Of a stretch of 64,000 bases of DNA, positions 9,971-19,464 are shown in pieces. A model generated the notes under the pieces. That model was not told where the DNA came from. It ran no database searches and saw only the letters and a program-made list of their open reading frames with translations. Location: assembly GCF_902833645.1 (NCBI RefSeq), contig NZ_CADFGE010000002.1, positions 437,158 through 501,157 on the forward strand, read 5' to 3'. Numbering within the stretch: position 1 is the stretch's first letter; every line of letters starts with the position of its first letter. Origin of the DNA: Paraburkholderia fungorum. Lineage in GTDB: Bacteria > Pseudomonadota > Gammaproteobacteria > Burkholderiales > Burkholderiaceae. Made by a program: the position numbers and the translations under genes.

Positions 9971-11149
9971 TCAGCGTGGATAGGGCCGCACCAGCGCGCA
10001 TTCCGGATTGAGCCGCACGCCGAAACCCGGCGTGTCCGGCACTTTCATTCGCCCATTCACCGGCACCGGTTCATCGAGCAGCAGCGGCGTAAACATCGGC
10101 ACCACTTCATCCGCTTTCGGCGCCATCATCAGAAACTCGGCGAACGGCGAGTTGTGCCGCGTCACGACGAAGTGATAGCTATAGACCGACGAACCATGCG
10201 GCACCACCATCACATTGTGGGCATCGGCAAGCGCGGAAATCTTGATGAGTTCGGTGATGCCACCGCACCAGCCCACGTCCGGCTGGATCAGATCGCAGCA
10301 CTGCATTTCCAGCAGCATGCGAAAGCCCCAACGCGTCGCTTCATGCTCGCCGGTCGACACCATCATGCCGCGCGGCACGTTGCGGCGCAGTTCGGCGTAA
10401 CCCCAGTAGTCGTCCGGCGGCAGGCACTCCTCGATCCATTTCAGACCGTACTCATGCGCCGTCTGCGCGAGGCGCGTTGCATACGGGACGTCGAGACTCA
10501 TCCAGCAGTCGTACATCAGCCAGAAGTCGTCGCCAACCCGGCTACGCATCTCGGCGAGTTTCTCCAGATTCTTTCGGAGACCCTCCTCGCCTTCCGCGGG
10601 ACCATGCTGCAACGGCAATTTCCCGCCGATGAAACCCATCTCCTTCGCGAGATCGGGACGCGCGCCGGTGGCGTAAAACACGAGTTCGTCACGCACGGGG
10701 CCGCCCAATAGCTGGTACACCGGCTCCTTGCGGACCTTCGCGAGCAGATCCCACAACGCGAGATCGACACCCGAAATCGTATTCAGCACCACGCCTTTGC
10801 GGCCGTAGTACAGCGTTGAGAAATACATCTGATCCCACATTTTCTCGATGTCGGTAACAAGCTGGCCTTCAAGAAAACGTGCGAGATGTTTTTCGACGAT
10901 GAAGGCGCCGATCTCACCGCCCGTTGTGACCGCGAAACCGACCGTGCCGTCGCTCGCTTCGATCTCGACGACCAGCGTGCCGAGCACATTGATACCGAAC
11001 GACTGGCGGCTCTGACGATACTCGGGGTAACGCGCCATCGGTGTGGCAATGTGATCGTCGATCCAGTGTCCGTCGGGTTGATCGTGATAATCCGCGCCGC
11101 CGCCGCGGACGATGAAGGCACGCACGTGCCGGATAGTAGGCATGGCCAT
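9971..11149 (-). CDS. L-rhamnonate dehydratase
   Basis: Enolase-superfamily dehydratase (392 aa), converting L-rhamnonate to 2-keto-3-deoxy-L-rhamnonate. Metal-ligand stretches are visible as [19 protein letters not shown] and [12 protein letters not shown], and the catalytic His as [12 protein letters not shown]. These are hallmarks of rhamnonate dehydratases (RhmD/LRA3 type). Length is typical. It is co-transcribed with the MFS carrier upstream and the rhamnose dehydrogenase downstream. Confidence 0.92.
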   Translation of the reverse strand: MAMPTIRHVRAFIVRGGGADYHDQPDGHWIDDHIATPMARYPEYRQSRQSFGINVLGTLVVEIEASDGTVGFAVTTGGEIGAFIVEKHLARFLEGQLVTDIEKMWDQMYFSTLYYGRKGVVLNTISGVDLALWDLLAKVRKEPVYQLLGGPVRDELVFYATGARPDLAKEMGFIGGKLPLQHGPAEGEEGLRKNLEKLAEMRSRVGDDFWLMYDCWMSLDVPYATRLAQTAHEYGLKWIEECLPPDDYWGYAELRRNVPRGMMVSTGEHEATRWGFRMLLEMQCCDLIQPDVGWCGGITELIKISALADAHNVMVVPHGSSVYSYHFVVTRHNSPFAEFLMMAPKADEVVPMFTPLLLDEPVPVNGRMKVPDTPGFGVRLNPECALVRPYPR

Positions 11150-11197
11150 GAAGAGGGCTCCGTTGTTGGTGCGTCTGACGCGCAGCCGAAAATGCGC

Positions 11198-12526
11198 CTA
11201 GCGGGCGCGGTGCAGCAAGTGCTGGAACGACCCGGATGAATGAACGCCGTCACGTCGCAATAGCGTGCCGATCATGAGCGCCGCGAGCAGGCTCGACACG
11301 CCCAATACGATCAGCCCGGCCGAGGTTGAGGAAAAGGTCCGTTCCGCGGCGGTGCGCAGGCTGGGCGCAATGAATCCGCCAAGGCCGCCGAGCGAATTGA
11401 TTAGCGCGATGCCACCCGCCGCCGCGGCGCCCGTCAGGTAGCGCGTCGGGAAGGTCCAGAACAGCGGTTGCGCCGCGATAAAGCCGCTGGCCGCGAAGCA
11501 CAGCGCGATCAGGCCGACCAACGGGCTATGCGCGAGTCCCGAAGCACCGATGCCGAGGCCCGCGAGTACCAGCAGCGCGACCGCCCAGCGCCGGTGCCCG
11601 CCGGTACGGTCGGCACGACGCGGCACGTACCACGTCACGGCCAATGCACACAGCCACGGCAACGCGGCAACGAGGCCCACGCGCAAGCCGACCGTGGTAC
11701 CGAGCAAAGCGGCCACCTGTTGCGGCAAATAGAAGATCACCCCGTAGACGCTCATCTGGATCAGCAGATAGATCGCCGAGAGCAGCAACACCCGGCGATC
11801 CAGCAGCGCGGCGAGAATATGATGCGGCCCATGCGCGGATGCGGCGCGCGCATCGTCGTCGAGCGCGGCGCGCAAGGTGCTGCGCTCTTGCGCGTCGAGC
11901 CAACCCGCATCTTCGGGGCGATTGTCGAGATACCAGAACGCCCATACGCCGACCATGGAAGCCAATGCCCCCTCGATCAGAAACAGCCACTGCCAGCCGG
12001 CCAGACCCAGCATGCCATGCAGGTCGAGCAATGAGCCCGACAACGGACTGCCGAAGATAAACGCCAGCGGCGCGCCGAAATAAAACACGCCGACCGCTCG
12101 CGCACGCGCCGTTTGCGGAAACCAGTGTGTCAGGTAATAGATCACGCCGGGGAAGAAGCCTGCTTCGGCGACACCCAGCAGGAAACGCAGCGAGTAGAAA
12201 GCAGTCGGCGTATGCGCGAGACACATGGCCGCCGAGACAAGCCCCCAGGTCACCATGATCCGGCACATCCAGGCGCGCGCGCCGACCCGGTGCAGCAGAA
12301 GATTGCTCGGTACTTCGAACAGGGCATAGCCCACGAAGAACACGCCCGCGCCGAACGCAAAAGCCGCATTGGACAAACCCGTATCATGCTGCAACGCCTT
12401 CTGCGCGAAGCCGATATTGGCGCGATCGAGAAACGCCAGCACATACATCAGCAACAGAAACGGCAACAGCCGGCGCATTACCTTGCTGTTGATCGCCTCC
12501 AGCGAAGCGGGCGAATGCGGATTCAT
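11198..12526 (-). CDS. MFS transporter, probably for L-rhamnonate or a related sugar acid
   Basis: 442-aa major facilitator of the anion:cation symporter (ACS) type with 12 predicted helices. FLDRANIGFAQKAL is the usual loop after helix 1. ATG 12526 is preceded by GAAGGAGA, so the longer start at 12547 is rejected. Its place directly before rhamnonate dehydratase suggests uptake of L-rhamnonate, as for RhmT in enteric bacteria. This gives the cluster two importers with different substrates. Confidence 0.82.
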   Translation of the reverse strand: MNPHSPASLEAINSKVMRRLLPFLLLMYVLAFLDRANIGFAQKALQHDTGLSNAAFAFGAGVFFVGYALFEVPSNLLLHRVGARAWMCRIMVTWGLVSAAMCLAHTPTAFYSLRFLLGVAEAGFFPGVIYYLTHWFPQTARARAVGVFYFGAPLAFIFGSPLSGSLLDLHGMLGLAGWQWLFLIEGALASMVGVWAFWYLDNRPEDAGWLDAQERSTLRAALDDDARAASAHGPHHILAALLDRRVLLLSAIYLLIQMSVYGVIFYLPQQVAALLGTTVGLRVGLVAALPWLCALAVTWYVPRRADRTGGHRRWAVALLVLAGLGIGASGLAHSPLVGLIALCFAASGFIAAQPLFWTFPTRYLTGAAAAGGIALINSLGGLGGFIAPSLRTAAERTFSSTSAGLIVLGVSSLLAALMIGTLLRRDGVHSSGSFQHLLHRAR

Positions 12527-12615
12527 GTCGTCTCCTTCGCAGAGCATGCGGGTCGCGCTCTGCGTTTTTTACTCTTGCACTACCACGGCCGCCGCTCAGG
12601 TCACCCGGCGATAGC

Positions 12616-13368
12616 TCAGTAAGTGGCGCGGCCGCCGGACAGATCGAATACCGAACCGGTGCTGAACGCGCAGTCCTCGGAGGAGAGCCAGAGAATCAGC
12701 GACGCCGCTTCTTCCGGCAACAGAAACCGGTTCATTGGAATCTTCGAGAGCATGTAGTCGATATGCTGTTGCGACATCGAATCGAAGATCTCTGTTTTGG
12801 CCGCGGCCGGCGTGACCGCATTGACGAGGATGTTCTTCGTCGCCAGTTCTTTGCCGAGCGATTTGGTCAAACCGATGAGTCCGGCTTTGGACGCGCTGTA
12901 GTGCGAGGCGTTCGGGTTGCCCTCTTTACCGGCCACCGAGGCGATATTGACGATCCGCCCGTAGCCTTGCTTGAGCATCTGCGGCACGACCGCGCGGCAG
13001 GTGAGATACGGGCCGATCAGATTCACGTCGATCACGCGGCGCCAGACCTCGGGGTCCAACTCCCACGTCGTGCCGTTGCCGCCGGTGATGCCGGCGCAGT
13101 TGATCAGCACGTCGATCGCACCATGCGCCGCGAGTGTTTGCGCCACTGCCTGAGCGACCGATGCCTCCTGGGTGAGTTCGACCGTGACGGCCGTTACCTT
13201 GCCCAGTTCGCTGAGTTCCTGCTGACTGCGCGCGAGCCGCTCGGCGTCGATGTCCCACAAGGCGACCGATGCACCCGACTTCAGCGCTCGTTGAGCCACC
13301 GCGTAGCCAATGCCGCGCGCGCCGCCGGTAATGACGACAACACGCCCCTCCAGATCGATTCGGTTCAT
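12616..13368 (-). CDS. 2-keto-3-deoxy-L-rhamnonate 4-dehydrogenase (SDR family)
   Basis: 250-aa SDR with TGGARGIG, NCAGITGG and the catalytic YSASK. It closely resembles what I recall of the characterised 2-keto-3-deoxy-L-rhamnonate dehydrogenase of Herbaspirillum, which oxidises C4 to give 2,4-diketo-3-deoxyrhamnonate. It is the first gene of the catabolic operon. The next enzyme, a fumarylacetoacetase-family hydrolase giving pyruvate and lactate, is not encoded in this window. Confidence 0.85.
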   Translation of the reverse strand: MNRIDLEGRVVVITGGARGIGYAVAQRALKSGASVALWDIDAERLARSQQELSELGKVTAVTVELTQEASVAQAVAQTLAAHGAIDVLINCAGITGGNGTTWELDPEVWRRVIDVNLIGPYLTCRAVVPQMLKQGYGRIVNIASVAGKEGNPNASHYSASKAGLIGLTKSLGKELATKNILVNAVTPAAAKTEIFDSMSQQHIDYMLSKIPMNRFLLPEEAASLILWLSSEDCAFSTGSVFDLSGGRATY

Positions 13369-13617
13369 TGCTGTGCTCCTGCGGCATGCCTGCGAGGCTT
13401 GCCTTTCAGTTGTTGTATTTCTGCTGTTCGTGCTGCGTTTGCTTTCGTTCAGTCAATATACGAGCGGTGCGATACGCCAACAATCCGTGTATTGAAGGAG
13501 GTGATAACAAAAGCGAATCGGAGAGTGGGCGTCTTCATGTTTGGCGTCGGTTCGTAGGCGTCATCCCAGCCTCCGGTTAGACTTGCTTTCAGCCCAACTT
13601 GCGACGAGGTTTGCGAC

Positions 13618-14346
13618 GTGACCGACAGCTCAGAAATCAAAGCGCTTCTGTTTGATGTATTCGGAACAGTCGTCGACTGGCGCAGCGGGGTCGCGCGCGA
13701 CCTGCGCCCTTTCCTCGGGCGGCACGCAGCACACATTGACGCGTATGAGTTCGCGGATGCATGGCGGCGTCAGTATGTGCCCGCAATGGGCGAGATACGC
13801 AGTGGCCGCCGGCCGTTTGTCCGGCTCGACGTACTGCACCGGGAAAACCTGCTCAAGGTGTTAGCCGACTACGGCATCGACGTCGGTTCGATTCCCGCGG
13901 ATGAACTCGACGCCCTGAACCACAGTTGGCACCGCCTCGACCCGTGGCCCGATTCCGTCGAGGGTCTCTTGCGGCTCAAGCGTCGCTTCATGATCGCGCC
14001 GCTTTCGAACGGCAATATCAGGCTCATACTCGACATGGCAAAACGCGCCGCACTCCCTTGGGACGCGATTCTCGGAGCGGAAGTCGTTCGCGCGTACAAG
14101 CCTTCGCCGCAGGTCTACCTTGAAACAGCCGAGATCCTTGGCCTCGAGCCTTCGGAGGTATGCATGGTCGCCGCTCACAATGGCGATCTGGCAGCGGCAC
14201 GCCAATGCGGCCTCAAAACGGCGTTTGTCTTGCGGCCGACCGAGCATGGTCCCGCGCAAAAGAGCGACCTGCATGCCGAGCAGGCCTGGGACTTCATCGC
14301 GACGGATTTGAACGACCTGGCTACGCAAATCGGTTGCCCAACTTGA
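13618..14346 (+). CDS. haloacid dehalogenase type II-like hydrolase
   Basis: HAD-superfamily enzyme (242 aa), start codon GTG. The nucleophile Asp is in ALLFDVFGTVVDW (residues about 9-21), motif II Ser is in APLSNGN, Lys is in RAYKPSPQ and motif IV is VAAHNGDL. This pattern is that of (S)-2-haloacid dehalogenases, which release halide from 2-haloalkanoates with inversion. The true substrate in this organism may be another small acid. It stands alone. Confidence 0.85.
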   Translation: MTDSSEIKALLFDVFGTVVDWRSGVARDLRPFLGRHAAHIDAYEFADAWRRQYVPAMGEIRSGRRPFVRLDVLHRENLLKVLADYGIDVGSIPADELDALNHSWHRLDPWPDSVEGLLRLKRRFMIAPLSNGNIRLILDMAKRAALPWDAILGAEVVRAYKPSPQVYLETAEILGLEPSEVCMVAAHNGDLAAARQCGLKTAFVLRPTEHGPAQKSDLHAEQAWDFIATDLNDLATQIGCPT

Positions 14347-14613
14347 GGATTCGGACCTGCAAACAGTTGCTTATTTGCAGCCACGCCGGATCGAGCCCAT
14401 GCAAGGCCTTTAATCGCACGCGCGCCGATCAGATGCGCTCTTCAGACGCCACGCACGAGGACGATCACGCGTCGCCCTGCCCGTCTTTTCCAATCACTAC
14501 GCTTGTGTTTCGCTCGATTCGTACATGGCGTTGCGGATGATCCTTCAGATACTGCGCGCCGGGCGACGCGGAAGCGGTCATCACGGGAGCGATCCGGGTT
14601 CGACGGGCGTTCA

Positions 14614-15861
14614 CTAATCCGTGCACGCCGGACACGCGATCGCTTTCGCCGCGGCCGGCTGTTCGCTCCGCCCAAAACTCACCAGCGCGGCGAGCCCCAG
14701 TAGCGCCAGCGTGCTGCCGAACAGAAAGTCGGCGGAGATGCCGACGTGGTCGACCACGACGCCGCCAATCAGCGATCCCAGCGCAATGGCAACCTGAATG
14801 ATGCTGACAAACAGCGCCGAGCCCGCTTCCGGCGAGTCCGGCGTGGCGCGTTGAATCCAGATGCTGAAGCACAGCGGCAGCGCCCCGAACGAAACACCCC
14901 ACGCGAGAACGAGCGCGGCGACCCCCGGCTGCGATTGCTGCAGGAGCGGCATTGCCAGCAGCGCGAACATGAGCAGGGACACCATCGCGCCAACCGATAG
15001 TTTCAGGTTGCGCGTCACCGTCGACGAAACGGCGAAGTTCGAGAAGAAGCCGATAATGCCGAAGCCGAGCAGCAGCCACGTGATCGTCGACATCGTAAAA
15101 CTTGCATTGCGCAGCAGGAACGGCGTGATGTACGTGTACGAGGAAAAGTGCGCGCCGAACACGAGCCCCACCATCAGCATGCTTCTACGGGGATGCGGCC
15201 GGCGCAATAGCGCCACCAGATCGTGCAGTCGCAAGGCGGCATTCGACGGCAGGGACGGCACGAAGAAAAACTGGGCGACGAGCGCGACCGCGACCAGTCC
15301 GCCCGTCGCCATGAACGACGCGCGCCACGACGCGAAGCTGGCGATGAACGTGCCGAGCGGCACCCCGATCACCGTTGCGCAGGTCACGCCGGTGAGAATC
15401 GTCGCCATCGCTCTGGCCGAATCCTTCGGCCGAACAAGACGCGCCGACGCTGCCGTCGCCAAGGTCCAGAATCCGCCCAACGCGGCGCCGAGCAGCGCGC
15501 GTCCGACCAGCATGAATAGAAAGTCCGGCGCAAATGCGGAAATCAGATTCGACGCCAGCAGCAAGGCCGTGAGCAATAGAAATACCCGCCGGCGATCCAT
15601 CCGTCCGGCCACCAGCATCAAACCGGGCGCGGAGATGGCAGCAATGACACCCGGCACCGTGACCATCAATCCGGCGGTGCCGGGCATCACGCCCAGATCC
15701 GCCGCGATGCGCGGCAGCAGCCCAACGGGTAAAAACTCCGTGGTCACGAAGGCAAAAGCACCGATTGCAACGGCCACGACAGCAAGCCAGGAGCGCAGGG
15801 ACGACGACGCCCCATCGTCCGGCGAGGCCGTGCTCGCCGGCAGATTATCTTCCATCAACAT
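14614..15861 (-). CDS. MFS transporter, DHA1 (drug/sugar efflux) family
   Basis: 415-aa 12-helix exporter. TTEFLPVGLLPRIAADLGV is the typical start of the AraJ/NepI/YdhP group, and the loop GRMDRRRVFLL is motif A. The start may be ATG 15861 or ATG 15855. The protein ends in a Cys-containing tail (IACPACTD). The 267 bp before 14614 show no gene. Substrate cannot be stated; relatives export sugars, nucleosides or drugs. Confidence 0.82.
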   Translation of the reverse strand: MLMEDNLPASTASPDDGASSSLRSWLAVVAVAIGAFAFVTTEFLPVGLLPRIAADLGVMPGTAGLMVTVPGVIAAISAPGLMLVAGRMDRRRVFLLLTALLLASNLISAFAPDFLFMLVGRALLGAALGGFWTLATAASARLVRPKDSARAMATILTGVTCATVIGVPLGTFIASFASWRASFMATGGLVAVALVAQFFFVPSLPSNAALRLHDLVALLRRPHPRRSMLMVGLVFGAHFSSYTYITPFLLRNASFTMSTITWLLLGFGIIGFFSNFAVSSTVTRNLKLSVGAMVSLLMFALLAMPLLQQSQPGVAALVLAWGVSFGALPLCFSIWIQRATPDSPEAGSALFVSIIQVAIALGSLIGGVVVDHVGISADFLFGSTLALLGLAALVSFGRSEQPAAAKAIACPACTD

Positions 15862-16193
15862 AGTATTGTTTGCGGGTAACTAAACAACGGTGGGATTAGA
15901 GCAGTTGCACCGGACTAATCAATTCCCGAACGGCAAATCATGAATAAAAAGCAGGCGATATTGGCCTGCCGATGATTGCAATTGGAAAGACAGCGGGTGA
16001 AACCCTGAATAGCGCACACCTTAACATCGTATTAAATCGCTCGCTGACGACCCCGGAAAATTGCAGTCGGCCGTGTGGGTATTTCGATCGGAGCGAGGCA
16101 GCGCGAATCGGAAACAGAGGCGGTGTGCTGCTTCCCACCGCCTCCTGAACGGCCGTCGCGCTATCGGCGATTATCGGCCGACTACTGGCCCGA
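15862..16193. other. intergenic region without a supported gene
   Basis: About 330 bp between the MFS exporter and the secreted small protein. A short direct repeat, CGACTACTGGCC, occurs twice at about 16179-16203, at the 3' end of the secreted-protein gene. I see no other structure. Confidence 0.4.
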
Positions 16194-16493
16194 CTACTGG
16201 CCGAAATAGACCCTGCATAGCGACCCGGACGAGCACGGCCGCCCCTGCCGGCCTCCCGCTTGAGCCGTGCCCGCGGCCACGCCGCCATAGGAGACGTTCT
16301 GCACCGGCTGGGCGGCCGGCAACGTGGTTTCACCGAACGACATGTCGGTGGTGTCTTGCACTGATTCGTTTGCGTTCTGCATCAACACCCGGTTCGGCGC
16401 GATTTCATCCTGCTGGCTGCCCGAGGCACCGGCCGTATTCGGTGCCAGAAAGAGAGCGGCGCTTGCCAATGCCATCAATAAACGTAGTTTCAT
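16194..16493 (-). CDS. small secreted hypothetical protein (99 aa)
   Basis: ATG 16493 follows GAGGAG by 7 nt and opens a clear signal peptide, MKLRLLMALASAALFLAPN with cleavage near AGASG. The longer frame to 16538 is not needed. The mature part is about 75 residues, Gln/Asn/Gly-rich, with two Cys near the end (GRPCSSGSLCRVYFGQ) that could form a disulfide. Probably periplasmic; function unknown. Confidence 0.65.
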   Translation of the reverse strand: MKLRLLMALASAALFLAPNTAGASGSQQDEIAPNRVLMQNANESVQDTTDMSFGETTLPAAQPVQNVSYGGVAAGTAQAGGRQGRPCSSGSLCRVYFGQ

Positions 16494-17273
16494 GTCCAGA
16501 CTCCTCGAATCCGGCGCAGCAACTGTCATCCCCTTCAAAAAGAATTGATCCGCGAAAAAACGTCCTATCGCCAGATCGACCTGACGGACGGGCGAATGCC
16601 TATGCGGGACTGCTGCGGCGAGTCACCGAACTAAACGAGTAAGTAATTGCCAAACCTGCGACGGGTCCGGGCGTGCCGGAGTGCGCCGGAGTACGCGAGC
16701 GGCACGTGTGGCTTGCCGGAATCGGTCGCCGCCAGGCTGGAAACGCAGATTGTGGTTCTGCAGTTCCGTTATAGGTCGGCCACTGCGGATTTCAAACCCG
16801 GCGCGGCGACCTGTTCGCACCCCGATCAACAACATGCGACAACAAAATCAATCGGGCTGGCGCGTGATTTACCCGAACAGTGCGTTATGATGATGGAATA
16901 ACGCACAAATCAGCAGCCCACGCGAAACACCGGCGAAAGGCGGAGTGCGGGCGTGAGACAGGCGATTCGCAATCAATGTATCGTCATCACCGTTTTTTCC
17001 ATCGCGGCCGCAAGGCTTACCCAGCCGTACCTGCCGCGCGGCGCAGCGCTTGAATATTGACTGATTGGCGCGGCCAGCCGTATAGGCGGGCTCGCTGGGC
17101 ATAGGCAGTAACGCAATTTATGAGGCACCGTTTTTACGCTGCCAGCAGGATTTCCTTCGATCAATAACCTTACCGCGGGCGGACCCCATTTACATGGGCT
17201 CAATGCTGTCGCGGCTCCCCCTTGCAATCTGCAACTGACAGAACGCCACACGCTTTAGAAGGACGAATATCTT
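16494..17273. other. 780-bp intergenic region with one perfect inverted repeat
   Basis: No convincing gene on either strand. The one structure I see is GTGCGTTAT (16880-16888), a 9-nt loop containing TGATGG, and ATAACGCAC (16898-16906), a perfect 9-bp inverted repeat. It is not followed by a T-run, so it is more like a protein binding site than a terminator. Confidence 0.5.
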
Positions 17274-17600
17274 ATGGACGAAAGGAAGAGAGATAGCATG
17301 ATTGCGTATCTCCGCCATCGCATGGAAGAGTTTGGTATCAAACCAGAAGACCTCGCCGCCGTGCTGGCGGCCGAACCGAAGAGGCAAGCCGCCGCGCGTT
17401 ACCGCAGCGCAACCGGAGATAGCTGGGATGGCCAGGGAGAAATGCCTCAATGGCTTAAACAGGCAATTAGCGCAGGTCAATCAATTGACCACTTCGAATT
17501 ATCGGCCACGCCGGCACCTGCCCCGCAGCCGAGAAAACAGGTGGATTGGGTAAACGACCCGTTCGCCGGCAGCCCGCTTGCGCGCCAGACCAACCGCTAA
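17274..17600 (+). CDS. H-NS family nucleoid-associated protein
   Basis: 108-aa protein. The N-terminal half is helical (oligomerisation), and the C-terminal part has the H-NS DNA-binding signature: YRSATGDSWDGQGEMPQWL followed by a segment ending in DHFEL. H-NS-like proteins bind AT-rich DNA and silence acquired genes. The ATG at 17274 is preceded by 'ATCTT', so the ribosome site is weak; ATG 17298 is an alternative. A 30-residue Pro-rich tail follows the DNA-binding motif. Confidence 0.82.
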   Translation: MDERKRDSMIAYLRHRMEEFGIKPEDLAAVLAAEPKRQAAARYRSATGDSWDGQGEMPQWLKQAISAGQSIDHFELSATPAPAPQPRKQVDWVNDPFAGSPLARQTNR

Positions 17601-17604
17601 GCCG

Positions 17605-18111
17605 TCAGATCGTACCGCTCACGCAAGCCGGCGCCTCCGTGTTCGCGGCAGTCTCCCGCGCCGCCGCGAACCGCGGCGACTCGATGAATGCGCTGACCTG
17701 CCGCACGATTTGCCAGAACACCTTTTCAAATACGCGGACCTGCTCCGGCTCAGACAAGCCGTTGGCAAGCGGATCGGCAAAGATCCAGCGACTCAACGAG
17801 GGCTCACCCGGAAAGAGCGGCGCATGGTGACCGGCGACGCATTCGTCCATGGCGATGACGATGTCCATTCGCGGCGCCCACTCGCCGGTGAACTCCAGCC
17901 AGCTTTTCGGGCTGAGCACGCCGAGGTCCGAAATTCCCGGCCGCAATTGCGCGATCGCAGTCGGGTGAACTCGCGCGGCCGGCTCTGGCCCCGCGCTGAA
18001 TACGTCGAACCGGTGTCCCGCCAGTTCGCGCAGTAAAGCTTCGGCAATGATGCTGCGTGCTGAATTCTCTCGACAGAGAAACAGCACCTTGTATTTTCTG
18101 GTCACGCTCAC
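17605..18111 (-). CDS. ArsC-type arsenate reductase / low-molecular-weight protein phosphatase
   Basis: 168-aa protein. The phosphatase loop Cys-x5-Arg is visible as LFLCRENSARS close to the N-terminus, and an Asp-Pro pair as FADPL. These mark the LMW-PTP fold used by thioredoxin-linked ArsC arsenate reductases and by protein tyrosine phosphatases. I choose GTG 18111 because the loop then starts at the usual distance; the longer upstream frame is basic and non-conserved. No ars genes surround it, so the substrate is open. Confidence 0.78.
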   Translation of the reverse strand: MSVTRKYKVLFLCRENSARSIIAEALLRELAGHRFDVFSAGPEPAARVHPTAIAQLRPGISDLGVLSPKSWLEFTGEWAPRMDIVIAMDECVAGHHAPLFPGEPSLSRWIFADPLANGLSEPEQVRVFEKVFWQIVRQVSAFIESPRFAAARETAANTEAPACVSGTI

Positions 18112-18267
18112 CCCGTACCTGTGTTCTTTTTCTCTCTGTCGGATTCTGCCGCAGCAGTCTTGCGCGTTGGTGACACTTCCATGACTTGGTTTGTCGCACG
18201 GCAAGAATGCTTTCAGTATGCTGTCAACCGCGCGCCAATCCGGCGGCGCTCGCGATAACTGTTTTCT

Positions 18268-18957
18268 TCAGAACCGCAAGCCGTTCAGGAACTGGAACCA
18301 GAGTCCGCCCAGCACCCCGGCAGGGTGGGCGTCACCGGCGTTTTCTTCGCGCTTGCGGGACGTGCCGTGGTTGGCGGGGTCAGACGGCGTGCCTCGCCTG
18401 ACGGCTGCATCATCCGTGGCTTGTGGCTGAGCCGTAGCTGCAACGTCGGGAGCCTCCGCTGCGTTTGCTGCTGCCTCGGCGGCAGCTTGCGCCCTCTGCG
18501 CCTCACGGCGCGACGCCTGCAAAGCCGACACGCTGTCGGCGATCTGCGCGGCACGCAACGCCTCGCATCGACGCCCCAGTAGCACACCGAACAGCACGTC
18601 GCGATTGTGGCCCTCGTCGGCGAAACGCATGGCAAGCGACACCATCTCGGCATAGGCCGCTTCGTCCGCGGCCCGCGCCGCCGTCTCGCGCTCGGCCTGC
18701 GCCTTCTGCTGGCGTGCGCGCTGCGCTTCCCAGCCGCGCATCTGCTCGGCATAGACCGTGTCATACACCTTGCGCTGCGCGGCGTCGGAGAGGATCGCGT
18801 ACGCGTCCTTGATTTCCTGGAAGGTGGCGCGCGCAACTTCCTCGGCGCCGCTGTTGCGATCCGGATGCCATTTCATCGCGGCCTTGCGGTAGGCCTGTTT
18901 GATTTCTTCGCCGGTGGCGTGCATGGGCACACCGAGCATGTCATAGAGGGTTGCCAT
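18268..18957 (-). CDS. DnaJ-domain protein
   Basis: 229-aa J-domain protein. Residues 1-70 form the J domain with the catalytic HPD in KWHPDRNSG. It lacks the Gly/Phe and zinc domains of full DnaJ. The middle is a long Ala/Arg/Glu coiled segment, the C-terminus is Ala-rich and low in complexity, and it ends in a short aromatic patch (LWFQFLNGLRF). ATG 18957 starts MATLYDMLGVP; the longer ORF start is not needed. Likely a DnaK co-chaperone with a dedicated client. Confidence 0.8.
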   Translation of the reverse strand: MATLYDMLGVPMHATGEEIKQAYRKAAMKWHPDRNSGAEEVARATFQEIKDAYAILSDAAQRKVYDTVYAEQMRGWEAQRARQQKAQAERETAARAADEAAYAEMVSLAMRFADEGHNRDVLFGVLLGRRCEALRAAQIADSVSALQASRREAQRAQAAAEAAANAAEAPDVAATAQPQATDDAAVRRGTPSDPANHGTSRKREENAGDAHPAGVLGGLWFQFLNGLRF

Positions 18958-19060
18958 TGCTTGCTCGACCTCGCGGGGATTCGCTTCGCGGACCATCGTA
19001 GCATGCGAAAAACGGCTTTATCGTGAAGCAGCCGGCGCTTCTGTCACCGAACCTGCAGAC

Positions 19061-19128
19061 AAAAAAAGGCCCCGCTACTGACGCAGCGAGGCCAAATCCC
19101 ATGTCAAGGAGATGTCATGGAGGAGACG
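19061..19128 (-). ncRNA. candidate small RNA with anti-Shine-Dalgarno segments and intrinsic terminator
   Basis: On the minus strand, GGCCTCGCT and AGCGGGGCC pair (arms 19085-19093 and 19068-19076, one mismatch), followed by seven T (19067-19061). This is a textbook terminator. About 45 nt upstream is a TATGAT (19139-19134). No coding gene ends here on this strand. The implied RNA of about 65 nt carries CTCCTCC and ATCTCCTT in its single-stranded 5' half, both complementary to ribosome-binding sites, as in trans-acting small RNAs. The start point is inferred. Confidence 0.5.
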
Positions 19129-19464
19129 GCTCAATCATAGCCGTGCGTCATCGCACCCCCAAACAATGGTTCGCCATATGCTTATCCCGTGCGGCTTCAA
19201 CTGCATTGCACAGGATGGCGCAGCGGGTTCCGAGCGGGTCCCTGAGCGGGTCCCTGAGCGGGTTCGAAGCCGCCTTCGAGGCCTTCGTCAAACAGGCCGC
19301 CGAGCCGCCAGTTACCCCGCCCGGTTATATCGTTAGAACAAAAAGTCGCTTCGCCCGGCTCGCCGCGCTCATTAAGATAACGCTTCAAAGTCCGGTTCGC
19401 CCCGGTTCGTCTGCGCGCAGCCCCGCGCCAGCGTCCCGTGAGCCGCTACCGAAGGAGTATTTCG

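Noticed and set aside
19229..19264. short tandem repeat (GAGCGGGTCCCT units)
   Set aside because: Only about three imperfect units in non-coding DNA; no CRISPR-like spacing and no sign of function.
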